Positions 15,973 to 24,899 of a DNA stretch of 64,000 nucleotides are shown here, in pieces. The DNA lies in the NCBI RefSeq assembly GCF_002797935.1, contig NZ_PGER01000001.1:2232001-2296000 (forward strand), in the 5' to 3' direction. Below the pieces are notes generated by a model that made no database searches, was not told the origin of the DNA, and saw nothing but the letters and a program-made list of their open reading frames with translations. Numbering within the stretch: position 1 is the stretch's first letter; each line of letters begins with the position of its first letter. The DNA is from Flavobacterium sp. 1. GTDB taxonomy: Bacteria > Bacteroidota > Bacteroidia > Flavobacteriales > Flavobacteriaceae. Made by a program: the position numbers and the translations under genes.

Positions 15973-16890
15973 TTAGATCAGTTTTCGATCACGGCAATAC
16001 TGTCCGATACTTTCTTCAACAGTTGGCAATTCTCCAAAAAGTTCTTTTTGCCTTTGTGGATTTGTACTGATATACACACCAGTATCGATCCACTTAATCA
16101 TTTGACGCATATCATGAATGTTTTCGCTAAATTTTGCGATGACCGGCAGGATAAATTTCAGTGCAAATGGCGGAATAACGGCCTTGGCCTGGATGTCCTT
16201 TTTAAGGATACTTGTAAATGCTGCCAATAATATCTTCTCGTTTACCGGCCTATCCCAGCCTACATCAATGGATGTATTCAGCTCTTTATCAGGTAAAGTA
16301 ACGGCTGCCATGGCAGTATATTTGGCTAGCTGCGGGGTATAGATAATCCCGTAAGTCCCTGTCAGGAAGGTCGGCAGTATTCCTTTGGTAATCTTATCGA
16401 TTATAAAATCGGGTGTCTGATCCAGGAAAGCCCCCGGTCTTAAGGCAATAAAAGGCTGCTTTTTTTCTGCCAAGTATTTCTCTATCTGATATTTATTGTA
16501 AAAATGAGGTACTGATTTGGCCTTATCAGATTCAAGAATGGAAATCAATACAAAACGTGGAATTCCTGCTTCTTTGGTAGCATCCACCAGATTTCGGTAA
16601 CCGATTGTATCTGTTTTAGAACTGTCTCCTTTTTTTCTGCGTGTATATCCTGCCGCACTGGCCACTATGGCATCAAAACCATGCTTAGGGGAAAGAGCCT
16701 GCCTTAGAGAAGGTGCATCCATCATATCTCCGATTACAAAATTTTTGACACCCATTTTGATAAGTGCACTTCTATCGCTGCTTGCTCTGACCATCGCAGT
16801 TACTTCTGCACCTTGGATAAGCAATTCTTTTACGATCTGACTTCCCAGCATTCCTGTTGCTCCTGCAACAATGACTTTTTTACTCTTCAT
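15973..16890 (-). CDS. NmrA-like NAD(P)-binding SDR protein
   Basis: 305 residues. The Rossmann start KKVIVAGATGMLGSQIVKELL has the NmrA/atypical SDR motif GATGxxG, followed by TAMVRASSDR (phosphate-binding Arg, suggesting NADP) and NFVIGDMMDAPSL. YNKYQIEKYL resembles an YxxxK-type site, displaced as is common in atypical SDRs. Role uncertain: reductase, epimerase or redox sensor. It is the middle gene of the operon, 60 bases before the alkene reductase and 45 after the quinone-reductase-like gene. Confidence 0.85.
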   Translation of the reverse strand: MKSKKVIVAGATGMLGSQIVKELLIQGAEVTAMVRASSDRSALIKMGVKNFVIGDMMDAPSLRQALSPKHGFDAIVASAAGYTRRKKGDSSKTDTIGYRNLVDATKEAGIPRFVLISILESDKAKSVPHFYNKYQIEKYLAEKKQPFIALRPGAFLDQTPDFIIDKITKGILPTFLTGTYGIIYTPQLAKYTAMAAVTLPDKELNTSIDVGWDRPVNEKILLAAFTSILKKDIQAKAVIPPFALKFILPVIAKFSENIHDMRQMIKWIDTGVYISTNPQRQKELFGELPTVEESIGQYCRDRKLI

Positions 16891-16935
16891 TTTTTTTATT
16901 TGTTTTAAATTATTTTTACCGCTTTTTAGTGTTTT

Positions 16936-17859
16936 TTATTCTACAGCGAGAACAACCTTGCCGTTTACTCCGCCGGCCGTCAGGAAATCCTGGGCTATGG
17001 CCGCTTCTTCAAGCTTAAATACTTTGGAAACAACTGTTTGTAATTTTCCAGCTTCTATCATTTCAATTCCGTTCTGCAGGGTCTTAGCCGATATATCTGA
17101 AGCTACAAAATAGGCATTCACATTGTATAGCTCTGCCAGTGCCTGTGAGGGCGGTGTGGCGATACTCAATAGTTTGCCGCCAGGCTTTAAAATCTGAAAA
17201 AGCTTCCCTTGAGCCTCCCCGCCAGCAGTATCTGCCACAAGGTCAATATCCCGAGCAATATTGGTCAGGTCCTGTAACTTATAATCAATCACTAAATCAG
17301 CACCAAGTTTTTCTGCCAAAGCCACGCCATCACCAGATGCAGTTGCAATAACGTATGCGCCTGCGGCTTTTGCCATTTGCACCATAATACCGCCAACAGC
17401 GCCGGCGCCTCCCTGGATTAAAACTTTTTGGCCTTTTTCTAGTTTCCCCTCTGTGAATAGCACCGATTGTGCAGTTCCTATAGTGACAACAATTGATGCT
17501 GCCTTCTCGAAGGACAGACCTTGGGGTTTTGGCAAAACAAGATTTTGGTTTACACTCACATATTGGGCATAAGCGTTTTTCCTTGTTAGGGCGATGACCT
17601 GGTCACCTACCTTAAATTTGGTTACACCTGCGCCAACGGCAGCAATTATTCCAGCGGCTTCACCGCCCGGTATAAAAGGCAGTTCTACAGGACGGGTCTC
17701 TTTCATAATTCCCATTCGTATTTTCATATCGATCGGATTTATGCCTGCTGCCTTAACTTTGATTAAGACTTCATTTTCACTCTGGATTGATGGAATTGGA
17801 ACTTCAACCTGTTCTATTACATCTGAACTTCCATAAGTTCTGTATTGGATTGCTTTCAT
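16936..17859 (-). CDS. zinc-independent MDR oxidoreductase (quinone-reductase-like)
   Basis: 307 residues of the medium-chain dehydrogenase fold: GroES-like part (AGINPIDMKIRMG; IPGGEAAGIIAAVGAGVTKFKVGDQV) then Rossmann part with GGAGAVGGIMVQMAKAAGAYVIATAS and KLGADLVIDYKLQD. Cysteine zinc ligands are missing, so it should be an NADPH:quinone or enone reductase rather than an alcohol dehydrogenase. First gene of the operon with NmrA-like and OYE genes, a set suited to reducing electrophilic carbonyl compounds (inference). Confidence 0.88.
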   Translation of the reverse strand: MKAIQYRTYGSSDVIEQVEVPIPSIQSENEVLIKVKAAGINPIDMKIRMGIMKETRPVELPFIPGGEAAGIIAAVGAGVTKFKVGDQVIALTRKNAYAQYVSVNQNLVLPKPQGLSFEKAASIVVTIGTAQSVLFTEGKLEKGQKVLIQGGAGAVGGIMVQMAKAAGAYVIATASGDGVALAEKLGADLVIDYKLQDLTNIARDIDLVADTAGGEAQGKLFQILKPGGKLLSIATPPSQALAELYNVNAYFVASDISAKTLQNGIEMIEAGKLQTVVSKVFKLEEAAIAQDFLTAGGVNGKVVLAVE

Positions 17860-18168
17860 TATTTTAAAGTATAAATTGAATAATCAGTTTAGTATTGTTC
17901 ATCCGGAGAATACAATGAGTTGCAGTTAAAATGATTAAGGAGAATATTTTTTTCGATACAGCTAACAAAGTCCCTTCTGATTATGGAGGGCCATCACCCA
18001 GATTATTTTTTGATTTTAAGAAGCCTTTCTAAAAGGAGTAATAACTTTTTCATTTTTTCATGCTTAATTACATGGACAAATTTAAAAGCTATTTAATAGG
18101 TAAAATAACCGAAAAAGACACAAGAATAGTCCTATCCGACAAACAAGATTAAAAGTAGAGAAAAAAAA
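17860..18168. other. intergenic region before the oxidoreductase operon
   Basis: 309 bases, AT-rich. It must hold the operon promoter, but I see no good TTG-N19-TAnnTTTG match. A 26-codon frame (18072-18152, +) has no support. AraC sites are likely here because an AraC gene ends at 18169, yet none stands out. Confidence 0.3.
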
Positions 18169-19152
18169 TTATGCAGTATAAGAATACTTCTTGGGTGTAA
18201 TACCATACTGCTTCTGAAATAGCCTGCTGAAGTGGCTAAGATTTGAAAATCCCAATTCATAGCCTACCTCAGAAACGGAGTGTTTGGCCTGCTTCAATAA
18301 AAAGGCGGCTTCTTCCATTCTTGCTTTCTGATAATAGTTATAAATGGTATCTCCAAATGTCTGCTTGAAGAGCTGTTTGAGTTTGGTTTCGCTCATCGAA
18401 GCAATAACAGCTAATTCACCCAAAACAGGCGGTGTGCTCAGGTCACTCAGAATTTCGTTCCGAATAACTAAAAGTTTTTCTGCATCATTACTATTTATAT
18501 TTTTAAAAGTTGTATTCTCTCTCAGTGACAGCTTGCTAAAAAGCAGGTACATCAATTCCTGAACCTTAATTTGTACATAGAAATTATTCATGGAGTTGTT
18601 CATATCCACCGATACAATATTTTTAAGAAGCAATTGCATTTCTGTATCTAAACTTTCGAAAAAGAGAAATGAAGCGTTTTCCCCTGTGATGGTTTTAATT
18701 GTACTATTAGGGTTTTCAATGGAAAGAATCGAGCGCAGTCTATCGACAGCAACTGCAACTACAACATATTGGATACTAATGTTGGCAAGAAAACGGATTT
18801 CTGTCCTTAAGTCATTTGTAGATAAGAGTATGGAAGCATCATTTTTTTGAGAAAATGGTATATTCTCTTCATTCTCATATTTTAATTCAAGATCCTGTTT
18901 GGTATTATAAAAGAAAAAAGTGCGTACACTGCTGGTCTCTGGGGAAGGATTGCGTTTGATAATTAAATCTTCTTTCAATGTATAGCGATGTATCGTTAAT
19001 TTAAAATCACTTCCAAAGCCAACTTTACGAACATAGCCTTCTCCCAATGAATTTGGGATTTCCATGAAATTATCTCTTACAGGAGCATTGATATGTCTTG
19101 CAAAAAATGTAATAAAGTCAAATCCAGGGGCTGTCGTAAATTCGAAGATCAT
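18169..19152 (-). CDS. AraC-family transcriptional regulator
   Basis: 327 residues. The C-terminal 100 residues form the two-helix-turn-helix AraC domain: LGELAVIASMSETKLKQLFKQTFGDTIYNYYQKARMEEAAFLLKQ, then HSVSEVGYELGFSNLSHFSRLFQKQYGITPKKY. The N-terminal 220 residues are an unclassified effector domain, a layout common in Bacteroidota AraC proteins. It lies upstream of the oxidoreductase operon on the same strand, so it is the likely local regulator (inference). Confidence 0.9.
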   Translation of the reverse strand: MIFEFTTAPGFDFITFFARHINAPVRDNFMEIPNSLGEGYVRKVGFGSDFKLTIHRYTLKEDLIIKRNPSPETSSVRTFFFYNTKQDLELKYENEENIPFSQKNDASILLSTNDLRTEIRFLANISIQYVVVAVAVDRLRSILSIENPNSTIKTITGENASFLFFESLDTEMQLLLKNIVSVDMNNSMNNFYVQIKVQELMYLLFSKLSLRENTTFKNINSNDAEKLLVIRNEILSDLSTPPVLGELAVIASMSETKLKQLFKQTFGDTIYNYYQKARMEEAAFLLKQAKHSVSEVGYELGFSNLSHFSRLFQKQYGITPKKYSYTA

Positions 19153-19407
19153 TTCAGTAAAATATATTTAAATCACTAAATTACTTCAAAACTGCAATAA
19201 AAAGATTCATGGATCTGCTTTTTATACAATTAATTAAAAAAATACTTTTACTAACGGCACTGATAAAGCAGTTGGGAGAAAAGAATGCCATTGCCAATCT
19301 GCGAAAAATAATACTGCTAAGTAGTGCTTTTACCGAACAGATAGTATTTTGAATTGACAAGCTCATTAATCTTTAATGATTTTACCATTACTTAGGTGAT
19401 GAAGATA

Positions 19408-19761
19408 TTACCGATCTCTCTTACCCATTGATTTTGCAACCAAATCATAAGAATTTTTAACCATTAACTTTATTTCATCATCTGAGATATCCTCATTAAA
19501 CTTAACACTGACCCAATGCTTATGGCTGAGATTGAATGGCTTGCTAATGGCACTATAGTTTTGCTTTAATTCTCCAATTTTCGAACTATCGCTTTTTATA
19601 GTGATACTATCAAATGAATCAATATCTAAAAGACAGAAAATTTTGTTTTTTACATAGAATACAAGAATGGATTTTGAATTTCTAAAAAATCCTGCAAAGG
19701 GCATTTTTTCGGATGTCTGTTCAAACGAAAGACAATAGTCACGAAATTGTTCAATATTCAT
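19408..19761 (-). CDS. MmcQ/YjbR family protein (copy 2)
   Basis: 117 residues; MNIEQFRDYCLSFEQTSEKMPF and the C-terminal HKHWVSVKFNEDISDDEIKLMVKNSYDLVAKSM identify the YjbR/MmcQ fold, a small CyaY-like DNA-binding domain of unknown role. The stop of copy 1 is two bases upstream, so the two are co-translated. The pair shares the same layout (EDFREYCLSLKGAHDKLTF in copy 1), evidence of tandem duplication. Confidence 0.85.
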   Translation of the reverse strand: MNIEQFRDYCLSFEQTSEKMPFAGFFRNSKSILVFYVKNKIFCLLDIDSFDSITIKSDSSKIGELKQNYSAISKPFNLSHKHWVSVKFNEDISDDEIKLMVKNSYDLVAKSMGKRDR

Positions 19762-19763
19762 TT

Positions 19764-20162
19764 TTAAACATTTTTCTTACTGCTGGGAGTGGTATCTTCC
19801 AAATCCTGCTTTTCCTTCATAGTTAGTGTAGCCACCACTAGGTCATAAGATTTTCTAACCAGATCTTTAATGAGCTTATCGGGAACTTTGCCATTAAACC
19901 CCAAACTTATCCAGTGCTTTTTATTCATATGGTAGCCAGGAGTAATCTCCTCATATTTTGCCTGCAGCTCCTGAGATTCCTGAGGATCACACTTTAAATT
20001 GCAAAAGTCAAAAACTTCTATATTAGCAAACGCAAACCATTTTTCAGCTACTGAAAAGACAAGTAAATCCTTGTCATATTCTGAATTTGAGTTTTTAAAA
20101 GTAAGTTTGTCATGGGCGCCTTTCAGAGATAGGCAATATTCCCTAAAGTCTTCAACATTCAT
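19764..20162 (-). CDS. MmcQ/YjbR family protein (copy 1)
   Basis: 132 residues. MNVEDFREYCLSLKGAHDKL, then FANIEVFDFCNLKCDPQESQELQAKYEEI and KKHWISLGFNGKVPDKLIKDLVRKSYDLV: the standard family signature. First of a tandem pair; the C-terminus is 15 residues longer than copy 2 (LTMKEKQDLEDTTPSSKKNV). Confidence 0.85.
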   Translation of the reverse strand: MNVEDFREYCLSLKGAHDKLTFKNSNSEYDKDLLVFSVAEKWFAFANIEVFDFCNLKCDPQESQELQAKYEEITPGYHMNKKHWISLGFNGKVPDKLIKDLVRKSYDLVVATLTMKEKQDLEDTTPSSKKNV

Positions 20163-20239
20163 ATTAATTTACTATTTTAATTATATAACAGAATACTTGT
20201 GATCATTAACATAATTCCTAAGCTATTCTCTAGAAAGCT

Positions 20240-20279
20240 ACAGATTTCATTTCAGATTGGTTTCTGAAATAAAATCTGT
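20240..20279 (-). terminator. hairpin after the NTF2-like gene
   Basis: Two 16-base arms (20240-20255 and 20264-20279, ACAGATTTCATTTCAG) with one mismatch and an 8-base loop, directly downstream of the minus-strand stop codon at 20290. The following T-run is weak, so it may act as an mRNA 3' stabiliser instead. Confidence 0.5.
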
Positions 20280-20289
20280 GCTATGATCA

Positions 20290-20739
20290 CTATACAATTT
20301 CTTTCTCAGGATCAAATACAATATCCATCGGACGCATAAACGCCCAGTGAGAGTGTAGTATTTTCCAATTGTTTTCCGAAGTTAGTCGAAAAACCTCAGT
20401 CGAATTCCATTTGTTTATATCTGATCCTACGTGGGCAATAATGTTGCAGCAGAATACTGCTGTGTTATCAAAGATCTGAACACTTGGATCAACAATTGAG
20501 TAGTCCGTTGAATATATGACTCCTTTTATTGTGTCATAAAATGCCTTAATATTATTAAAACCATCCAATCTTGCAGTTTTTGACGGATCAAAGTACGAAT
20601 AATTATCCTGATCATATAATTCTAAATATCCATAAGGGTCTCCTTTATACCATCTTGCTAAAGCTCCTTCAACAAGGCTCAATAGCAGGTTCGCAATCTC
20701 TTGCTGTTTATCTGCATCTAAATTACCTGTAATTTTCAT
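20290..20739 (-). CDS. NTF2-like (SnoaL-type) protein
   Basis: 149 residues. It has the pattern of a one-domain NTF2-like fold: a helix (EIANLLLSLVEGALARWYKGDPYGYLELYD), then YFDPSKTARLDG, and a C-terminal sheet pair TEVFRLTSENNWKILHSHWAFMRPM. Such proteins bind or isomerise small molecules; catalytic residues are not evident. A paralogue (22060-22533) lies on the far side of an AraC gene, sharing the ending xxRPMDIxFxP. Confidence 0.8.
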   Translation of the reverse strand: MKITGNLDADKQQEIANLLLSLVEGALARWYKGDPYGYLELYDQDNYSYFDPSKTARLDGFNNIKAFYDTIKGVIYSTDYSIVDPSVQIFDNTAVFCCNIIAHVGSDINKWNSTEVFRLTSENNWKILHSHWAFMRPMDIVFDPEKEIV

Positions 20740-20777
20740 ATCTGTAAAATTTCTTTATTTATACAAAATTAATAATA

Positions 20778-20807
20778 CAAAACAGTAATTTTACAATGCA
20801 AAACAGT
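20778..20807. promoter_or_regulatory. direct repeats between divergent genes, possible AraC sites
   Basis: CAAAACAGT occurs at 20778-20786 and 20799-20807, 21 bases apart (two helix turns), in the 162-base divergent space between the NTF2-like gene and the AraC gene. Direct repeats at this spacing are typical AraC half-sites. On the minus strand TAATTTTG, a -7-like box for the NTF2-like gene, lies close by. Confidence 0.5.
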
Positions 20808-20901
20808 GTAAAAATGTCACTTTCTAGCTATCTTGTTATTTTGTTTGTTTATTTCCCTCAATACTTAGATTCCATAAAATTCATTAATACTAGACCTTAA
20901 T

Positions 20902-21774
20902 ATGAGTAAGTCAATACATCTTTTCAAATTTTTTAAGGCTAAGTATGGAAAAGAATTGTTAATAGATATTGTCGCTATTGATGAAATGAGACGCTATATA
21001 CATAAGCGGCCTGTTCATCAGCTTTCCTATTACGACCTCACACTAATAACAGATGGGGAAGAGCGAATATCATTAAATGGTAAAACATTACTTGTCAAGA
21101 AAGGTGATTTGATATGTTCAATTCCTGGAGATGTTTGGAAATGGCAAGAAAATAGTTCTTTGAAAGGATTTGCGATTGTATTTGATGAAGAATTTTTACT
21201 TTCCTTTTTCAATGACCATCTTTTTCTGGAAAAATTCACCTACTTAAGCCGGCATCGAAGTTCCCCATTCCTAAGACTCAATGATAATCTCTTTCAGGAA
21301 ATTATAATGCTGCTCTTAAAGATAAGGGAAGAAATTGGAACTTACATTGAAAAGAATGACCATGTATTACGAGCGTTGATATATTTAGTGCTTGGTCTGC
21401 TGGAAAGGGCGCAAACAATTATTCTAGAAGATGAAATCCTAACAGCCACCTCAATAAACCGACATGCAGAAAGATTCGTAGAATTGGTAGAATCAAATTA
21501 TAGAACCATACAGAACGTAAATTATTATGCTGAACGCCTATTTATCACCCCTAACTATTTAAATAAAGTGGTTAGGCAATCACTAGGAAGCAGTGCAAAG
21601 GCTTACATAATGAAAATAGTATTGCAGGAAGCTAAAAATTTAATCTCATATACTACAATGTCTGTGGAAGAAATCAGCCGCGAACTGAAATTCAATACTT
21701 CCTCTTATTTTATACGGATGTTCCAAAAAGAGACAGGCACTACCCCTAGAAAATACAGGGAGTTGGGCAAATAG
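20902..21774 (+). CDS. AraC-family transcriptional regulator
   Basis: 290 residues. An N-terminal cupin-like sensor (DLTLITDGEERISLNGKTLLVKKGDLICSIPG, about residues 45-77) precedes the C-terminal AraC DNA-binding pair: NYYAERLFITPNYLNKVVRQSLGSSAKAYI and MSVEEISRELKFNTSSYFIRMFQKETGTTPRKYR. Divergent from the first NTF2-like gene and followed by its paralogue, which makes both likely targets (inference). Confidence 0.9.
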   Translation: MSKSIHLFKFFKAKYGKELLIDIVAIDEMRRYIHKRPVHQLSYYDLTLITDGEERISLNGKTLLVKKGDLICSIPGDVWKWQENSSLKGFAIVFDEEFLLSFFNDHLFLEKFTYLSRHRSSPFLRLNDNLFQEIIMLLLKIREEIGTYIEKNDHVLRALIYLVLGLLERAQTIILEDEILTATSINRHAERFVELVESNYRTIQNVNYYAERLFITPNYLNKVVRQSLGSSAKAYIMKIVLQEAKNLISYTTMSVEEISRELKFNTSSYFIRMFQKETGTTPRKYRELGK

Positions 21775-22059
21775 CAGCCATATTCGTTGATAATTTTAAA
21801 ATAGTCCGTCAGCTTGTTGTCAAATGACAGCACTTTTTATTTTCATGTGTAATATTTTAAAAACTGTTAGCGTTGCAAATTCACTTCATTAAATAAAATT
21901 GTATTCTCACTATGATTGATTGAAAAGTATCATTTCTCTCCGATTTTGTGATACATTTCAAAACTTCTCTCTTCCTAACTTTGCAACAGAAATCAACAGA
22001 ATATTTTGATGCTCTGTTCTTCTTCTTTATTGTACACCGTTTAATAAAAAGTTATAAAA
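21775..22059. other. intergenic region with a -7 box
   Basis: 285 bases between the AraC gene and the second NTF2-like gene. TAACTTTG at 21976-21983 fits a Bacteroidota -7 box, giving a leader of about 70 bases. A 16-base stretch TGTCAAATGACA near 21823 could be a short hairpin after the AraC gene. Confidence 0.35.
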
Positions 22060-22533
22060 ATGAAACACGAAGTAGTATTTGCACCTTCTTTCGAACTTTT
22101 AAGTGAGAAAGAAAAAATTGAAGGAAATAAAATTGTTGATCTTCTTGGTATAGCGATGGACGAATATTATGAGGGTAATCCCTTTGCATTTCTTAAAATC
22201 TACAGCCCAGATAATTTTACATATTTGGATTCAGGAACTGTCAAGAGACGCAACTCTGTACAGGAAATGTCCGAATTTTTCGAAAAGATAAATGGAAAAA
22301 TCATTGCAGAAAAAGAATATATTTTTAAAGATGTAGCGATCCAGTTTACAAAAGATGTGGCTGTGGTCTCTTTCCAGATGTTTGTAAAAGCTTTAGATTT
22401 TGACTTTGAATGGAATGTTTCAGAGATCTTTCAAAAAACTGAAAACGGAGATTGGCTTGTGATCCATTCTCACTATTCATTTGTAAGACCGATGGATATA
22501 GGATTTAACCCCGGTCAATTTCCAATTATTTAA
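22060..22533 (+). CDS. NTF2-like (SnoaL-type) protein, paralogue
   Basis: 157 residues with the same plan as 20290-20739: MDEYYEGNPFAFLKIYSPDNFTYLDSGTVKRRN, then EWNVSEIFQKTENGDWLVIHSHYSFVRPMDIGFNP. The shared ending and similar spacing show common descent. Preceded by a -7 box at 21976-21983 and followed by a terminator. Function unknown; possibly an isomerase or binding protein. Confidence 0.8.
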   Translation: MKHEVVFAPSFELLSEKEKIEGNKIVDLLGIAMDEYYEGNPFAFLKIYSPDNFTYLDSGTVKRRNSVQEMSEFFEKINGKIIAEKEYIFKDVAIQFTKDVAVVSFQMFVKALDFDFEWNVSEIFQKTENGDWLVIHSHYSFVRPMDIGFNPGQFPII

Positions 22534-22538
22534 CTTAG

Positions 22539-22576
22539 AAAAGGGCTTTGTATTTTTGCAAGCCCTTTCTATTTTA
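22539..22576 (+). terminator. intrinsic terminator
   Basis: AAAGGGCTT (22540-22548) pairs with AAGCCCTTT (22560-22568) across an 11-base loop, followed by CTATTTTAAT. It lies 6 bases after the NTF2-like gene stop. Confidence 0.8.
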
Positions 22577-22693
22577 ATATTTCACATTTGTTATTCAGCT
22601 TCAGTCATGCGCTGTATGCTTTTTGGATAGATGTAAACCCTCAGCTTTTTAAATTCCATACATTATCTATGCCTTAGATTAAGTGTCAACGCA

Positions 22694-22723
22694 TTGAATA
22701 GTTGGAAAAAATTATTACATTTG
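22694..22723 (+). promoter_or_regulatory. promoter of the histidine kinase gene
   Basis: TTG (22694-22696), exactly 19 bases, TACATTTG (22716-22723). The ATG is at 22749. The palindromic operator seen upstream of the adhesin operon is not present here. Confidence 0.75.
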
Positions 22724-22748
22724 AAATCAATGTCATTTTTTACTTATA

Positions 22749-24896
22749 ATGTTCCACATACTACGAAAAATTATTTTAATTAGTTTTTTATCTTTTTCCT
22801 ACATTTTAATAGCACAAGAAAAAGATAAAAGTTCCAATCATAGATTAAAGACGAATACTCTTGAACTTCAGGAAAAAAAAATTACGGACGAAGCGTTTAA
22901 TTTACTCAATCATAACGAGGACAAAAAAGCATACAAAACCGCACACCTGCTTTTAAATAAATCTAAAATAAAACGTACTTTAATTAATGCCAACTTAATT
23001 TTAGCTCATTATTTTAATAATAAATCCAGCATTGATTCCTCTCTTTTTTATACCAATCAAGCCTTAAAATTTAATGTCATTGACAATGATTCTCTTCGGA
23101 ATCGACTGTATGCCGTGGGGTATAATTTATTGGCAATCAACAACCGAAAAAAAGGACTTTTGGACGAATCCAAAAAATGGCATCTCAAAGGAATTGAAGC
23201 CTCCCAAAAACACAAAGAAACCGAATTGTATTATACCCATTTGCACGGTTTAGCACTAATTTATAGTGATTTGGGCGACTATACAAATGCACTCAAACTG
23301 TTTAAACAATGTCTGGACTATAAGAAGCAGGATCCTGAAATAATTCTGGGAAGTTACATCAATATTAGCGATATTTATAGCGAATGGAAGGAATTTGATA
23401 AATCAAATTCCTATTTGCATAAAGCAAAAATACTAAGCGAAAAAAATAATAACTACCAAGGAAAAGCAGTTGTATGCATTAGTTTGGCAACCAATTATCA
23501 ATTGCAAAACAAAATAAAAGAAGCCATTCCTTTATTTAATGAAACCATCAAAATTGCCGACAAAAACGAATTGCCTCAAATAGCCATTATCGCGCGGTTG
23601 AATTTAGGCAAAATACTTTTGGATCAAAACAAATTAGATGAAGCCAAAATTATTTTTACCAGCGCATTAGATGATACCGTCAAATTAGGTTATTTAAATG
23701 AACAAAATCAGATTTATAATTACCTGAAAGACATTTCTATTGCCCAAAATGATTATAAAACCGCATATCATTTTACCAATAAATCCTCTGAAATAAAAGA
23801 TTCAATTGCTCATCTTCAAAAGGATAAAGAAATTAATGAGTTGGAAATCAAATACAAAACATGGCAAAATGAAAAAGAAATAAAAGTATTGCAGGTCGAA
23901 AATAAAGCCAAAATATTGGAACTGAAAAATAATGAAGAAACGTTGGCTTACCTAAACCTTCAAAAAGAAATTAATCAAAAGAAGAACGAAAATAAAATTT
24001 TAAGTCTGCATAATATTTCGCAAAAGAAAGCCAGTGAAATTACTTCACTCAAAAAAGATCAACTGCTGAAAACAGCTGAAATTAATTCGGAAAAACAAAC
24101 TAAAAAAATAACTTTTATTTCTTTTACGGCTCTTTTAATTCCGATTATTGGGTTGCTTTTTTTATACTATCAAAGACTAAAAACCCAACGATTGCTTAAC
24201 CAAAATGAGAAAGAAATTAGCGAACAAAAAATAATTTCGCTCGTAAAAGACCAAGAATTAAAGTTAATAAAAGCAGCCGTAAAAGGGCAGGACAAAGCAC
24301 GAACTAAAATTGCCAAGGAACTGCACGATAGCATCGGCGGTAATCTCGCCGCTATAAAATTACAGCTCAACTCCATTTCTACCAAACCCGATACCGTTGA
24401 AAACATACAAAAACAATTGGACGAAACCTATCAGCAAGTTCGGGATTTGTCTCATAATTTGATTCCGGAAAAATTCAGTCAAAATAATTTTTCTAATCTA
24501 TTGGAAGAATATCTAAAAAATCTGGCGGGAATCAACAACTTAAAAACTTCCTTCTCCGCTTATCCAAAAACGAAGATTGATTTGATAGCCGATAATCTGC
24601 AAATGGAAATTTACAAAATCATTCAAGAATTGGTAACCAATACGCTCAAACATGCCAAGGCAACCACTATTGATTTGCAACTGAACTATATAGAAGACAA
24701 CCTCAATATTTTATTTGAAGATAACGGAATTGGATTTGATTCGCAAAAAAAAGAGGGCGGAATTGGTTTCAAAAACATCCATAGCCGATTGAGTACTATT
24801 TCTAGTTCGATGGAAATTGACTCGATGCTAAAACGGGGAACTATTATAAACATTGATATTCCGTTAAATAACTCCCATTTTAAGACCAACACATAA
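22749..24896 (+). CDS. TPR sensor histidine kinase (HisKA_3/NarL partner type)
   Basis: 715 residues. A signal peptide (about 1-22) leads to a periplasmic set of tetratricopeptide repeats (about 50-350; for example GLALIYSDLGDYTNALKLFKQCLDYK), a coiled-coil linker (about 360-450), one membrane helix (about 455-474) and the kinase. The H-box is ARTKIAKELHDSIGGNLAAI with H526; N-box QELVTNTLKHAKAT; G-boxes FEDNGIGFD and GGIGFKNI. It pairs with the LuxR-type regulator four bases downstream. The signal sensed by the TPR part is unknown; in many such systems it is a periplasmic or outer-membrane cue. Confidence 0.9.
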   Translation: MFHILRKIILISFLSFSYILIAQEKDKSSNHRLKTNTLELQEKKITDEAFNLLNHNEDKKAYKTAHLLLNKSKIKRTLINANLILAHYFNNKSSIDSSLFYTNQALKFNVIDNDSLRNRLYAVGYNLLAINNRKKGLLDESKKWHLKGIEASQKHKETELYYTHLHGLALIYSDLGDYTNALKLFKQCLDYKKQDPEIILGSYINISDIYSEWKEFDKSNSYLHKAKILSEKNNNYQGKAVVCISLATNYQLQNKIKEAIPLFNETIKIADKNELPQIAIIARLNLGKILLDQNKLDEAKIIFTSALDDTVKLGYLNEQNQIYNYLKDISIAQNDYKTAYHFTNKSSEIKDSIAHLQKDKEINELEIKYKTWQNEKEIKVLQVENKAKILELKNNEETLAYLNLQKEINQKKNENKILSLHNISQKKASEITSLKKDQLLKTAEINSEKQTKKITFISFTALLIPIIGLLFLYYQRLKTQRLLNQNEKEISEQKIISLVKDQELKLIKAAVKGQDKARTKIAKELHDSIGGNLAAIKLQLNSISTKPDTVENIQKQLDETYQQVRDLSHNLIPEKFSQNNFSNLLEEYLKNLAGINNLKTSFSAYPKTKIDLIADNLQMEIYKIIQELVTNTLKHAKATTIDLQLNYIEDNLNILFEDNGIGFDSQKKEGGIGFKNIHSRLSTISSSMEIDSMLKRGTIINIDIPLNNSHFKTNT

Positions 24897-24899
24897 AAC

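Noticed and set aside
18072-18152. 26-codon plus-strand frame before the oxidoreductase operon
   Set aside because: Too short and without supporting context.
19181-19366. 61-codon minus-strand frame and an overlapping 47-codon plus-strand frame (19209-19352)
   Set aside because: Neither has a promoter, a family match or tight spacing to neighbours; the composition fits intergenic DNA.
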